A DNA stretch of 64,000 nt from Neopestalotiopsis rosae (lineage: Eukaryota > Ascomycota > Sordariomycetes > Amphisphaeriales > Sporocadaceae), in assembly GCA_023078685.1 (NCBI GenBank), contig JALGAS010000008.1:1116001-1180000 (forward strand), read 5' to 3'. A program made the position numbers and the translations under genes. Shown here one piece after another: positions 62,565-64,000 of the stretch; positions within the stretch are counted from its first letter, which is position 1, and the number at the start of each line of letters is the position of its first letter. Below the pieces are notes generated by a model. It saw nothing but the letters and a program-made list of their open reading frames with translations. It made no database searches and had not been told where the DNA came from.

Positions 62565-63944
62565 CTATGACTCTGGTTTTCTCGCAACCCAATGTGCAGC
62601 TCTATAGACCGTTTGCAACATGCTATTCGAGTCCTGAATATATGGCGCCGTGATATTCGTCTCCTGATGCTCTATAGTGAACCCCATTTTCTCAACGAGG
62701 GCCACGACCTCGTCATGCGTAAGCTCGAAACTTCCCGGCTCGGCGATGCCCATGTTTCCACTACCTTCGTCTTCGCCGTCGCCGTCATAGCCGTTATGAC
62801 CGGCGACTTGGCCCTCCCAGTGCCAGAGAAGGGGTCCGACGTTGATGAGGATGCCGCCGGGTTTCAAGCAGTTCCTAATCACCTCTAGGTAACGGATGAG
62901 GTTGGGCGCCGTGTCCAGGAAGAAGCAAGCGGCGACCGCGTCGTAGCTGTCCTTGTGTTCCTCGTCGCCGTACAGGCACAGGAAATCGGCAGCGCACATT
63001 TGCATGGCGCCAATGTTCGTGGCGGCCTCGAGTGTTCGTTGCGGGTGGATATCCGGTACTTTGCAGCTTCTAAACTGGTTCTCGCGGCTCTTGTGATTCG
63101 AAAAGGAGTGTATCCAGGGGTATATCGAAAATTGGCCAGCCTGGTCGACACTGTTCAGGATGAATGACGATGCCAGCAATTGATGGTACGAAATCTCGTT
63201 GCCTTCACTAAAGTATCCCCTATGGCACAGGTCAAAGACCAGCCGACCAAGACCGGCACCAGGGACGAGGACGCTCATCTGCGCTCCCTCTGGAAACCTC
63301 GCCTTGTGAGCCTCCAGAGCCTTGAAGATGGGCTCATACGAAGCCTCTCGCTCAGCCCTGCCCTCTTCAGACCAGTCGCGGTAGAATTGCCGAATGGTGC
63401 TCCTCGCCTTGTCCGCATCCGACTGCTTGGAAACACCGGCCCATTCCTCGGGCATCAGGACGTGGGCCGAGTCGGAAGAGCCTTGATCGACACCAAAGGA
63501 CTGCAGGCCTTGTTTGAGAATGCTGCGCGCCAGGTCGGCATTGCTCTCAATGGCCGCATCTACGCGGTCGAGTGTTTCCAGGTATGAAAAGGGCGGTTCT
63601 GCCAACATTTTCCAGTGAGCTTGTGGAAGGGCATAAAAGGCCTGGCGACGCATATGCGTGCAGTGCAAATGTGCCGTCCTCGCATATTGTCTGTTTCGAA
63701 GCGTCAGAAGGTGTCATGGTGAATTTGATGTAGCAATGTAGGGTCATGGAATGGTGAACGAGAGCATCAATGCAAGGCATGTGAATGTTAATCATATACG
63801 AGATGGTTTGTTTTTGTATACTCACGCAAAAGAGTCCAGTGCCTGGAATATGACCTTGAACTCTTCAGGATCATCAATGGTGTCCTCGACTCCGCTCCAT
63901 TGGCTCTCCTGGGCAGGCGCAGCAGCCATCTTCTCTCCGTCCAT
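62565..63944 (-). CDS. Carnosine N-methyltransferase homologue (N2227-like family)
   Basis: Two exons (63944-63826, 63690-62565) joined over a 135-nt GTGAGT...AACAG intron give 414 residues starting MDGEKMAAAP. The join reads LDSFAQYARTAHLH. The N-terminal helical part is followed by the SAM-binding glycine motif VLVPGAGLGRLVFDL, GNEISYHQLL, FLDTAPNLIRYL and the LKPGGILINVGPLLWHWEG block typical of CARNMT1 and its yeast homologue YNL092W. The human enzyme methylates carnosine to anserine and also a histidine in some proteins; the fungal substrate is not established. The length agrees with the family. The ORF at 62565-63668 alone would miss the first 47 residues. Confidence 0.93.
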
Positions 63945-64000
63945 GTTGCAATGAGCAAGAAAATCCTCCTCTGAAGCCGGTGAAATCTGCTCTGAATATG

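Overview
This is nuclear DNA of a filamentous ascomycete, most likely a sordariomycete and plausibly of the order Hypocreales. The reasons are short introns (about 50-190 nt) with GTAAGT/GTGAGT-type donors and CTAAC branch points, fungus-specific families (HET, DUF3328/UstYa, fungal Zn2Cys6), long intergenic spaces with pyrimidine-rich leaders and TACCTACC-type words, and moderate GC without obvious AT-rich RIP blocks. The species cannot be named from sequence alone. Every multi-exon model was built by hand from splice signals and reading-frame continuity. I recognised no tRNA, rRNA, CRISPR array or intact transposon.

Left part (1-26.6 kb), conserved genes: a thiol-type glutathione peroxidase (minus, 5267-5972); a TDA3-like FAD oxidoreductase of the DAO family (plus, 7678-9161); a DapA-family aldolase (minus, 10138-11124) and a GaaA-type D-galacturonate reductase (plus, 13828-15207) that diverge from a 2.7 kb shared upstream region; an emopamil-binding-protein family membrane protein (plus, 15618-16477); a Ulp2-like SUMO protease (plus, 17893-21586); and an unusual regulator with a C-terminal Zn2Cys6 finger (minus, 24888-26553). 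The reductase/aldolase pair fits fungal galacturonate (pectin) catabolism. The shared region has three matches to the GaaR-type element CCNCCAAT, one of them extended to 11 bases.

Middle (26.6-45.9 kb): about 19 kb in which I recognise no gene. It holds long homopolymers, a (CAG)11 run and a small tandem repeat.

Accessory stretch (45.9-56.5 kb): a small secreted-peptide gene divergent from a DUF3328/UstYa-family gene (the family that modifies fungal ribosomal peptides), a decayed C2H2-like gene carrying a 41-base C run, a HET-domain gene and a small cysteine-containing secreted protein. This looks like a fast-evolving self-recognition or interaction island.

Right part (56.6-64 kb), conserved genes again: a WD40 plus inositol polyphosphate 5-phosphatase protein (plus), a short-chain dehydrogenase (plus) and a carnosine N-methyltransferase homologue (minus).

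The observations most worth a second look are the bidirectional galacturonate locus with its sites, the secreted peptide/UstYa pair, an amber codon followed by 66 open protein-like codons in the phosphatase gene, a 136-codon upstream in-frame extension of the glutathione peroxidase, and the two near-40-base C tracts.
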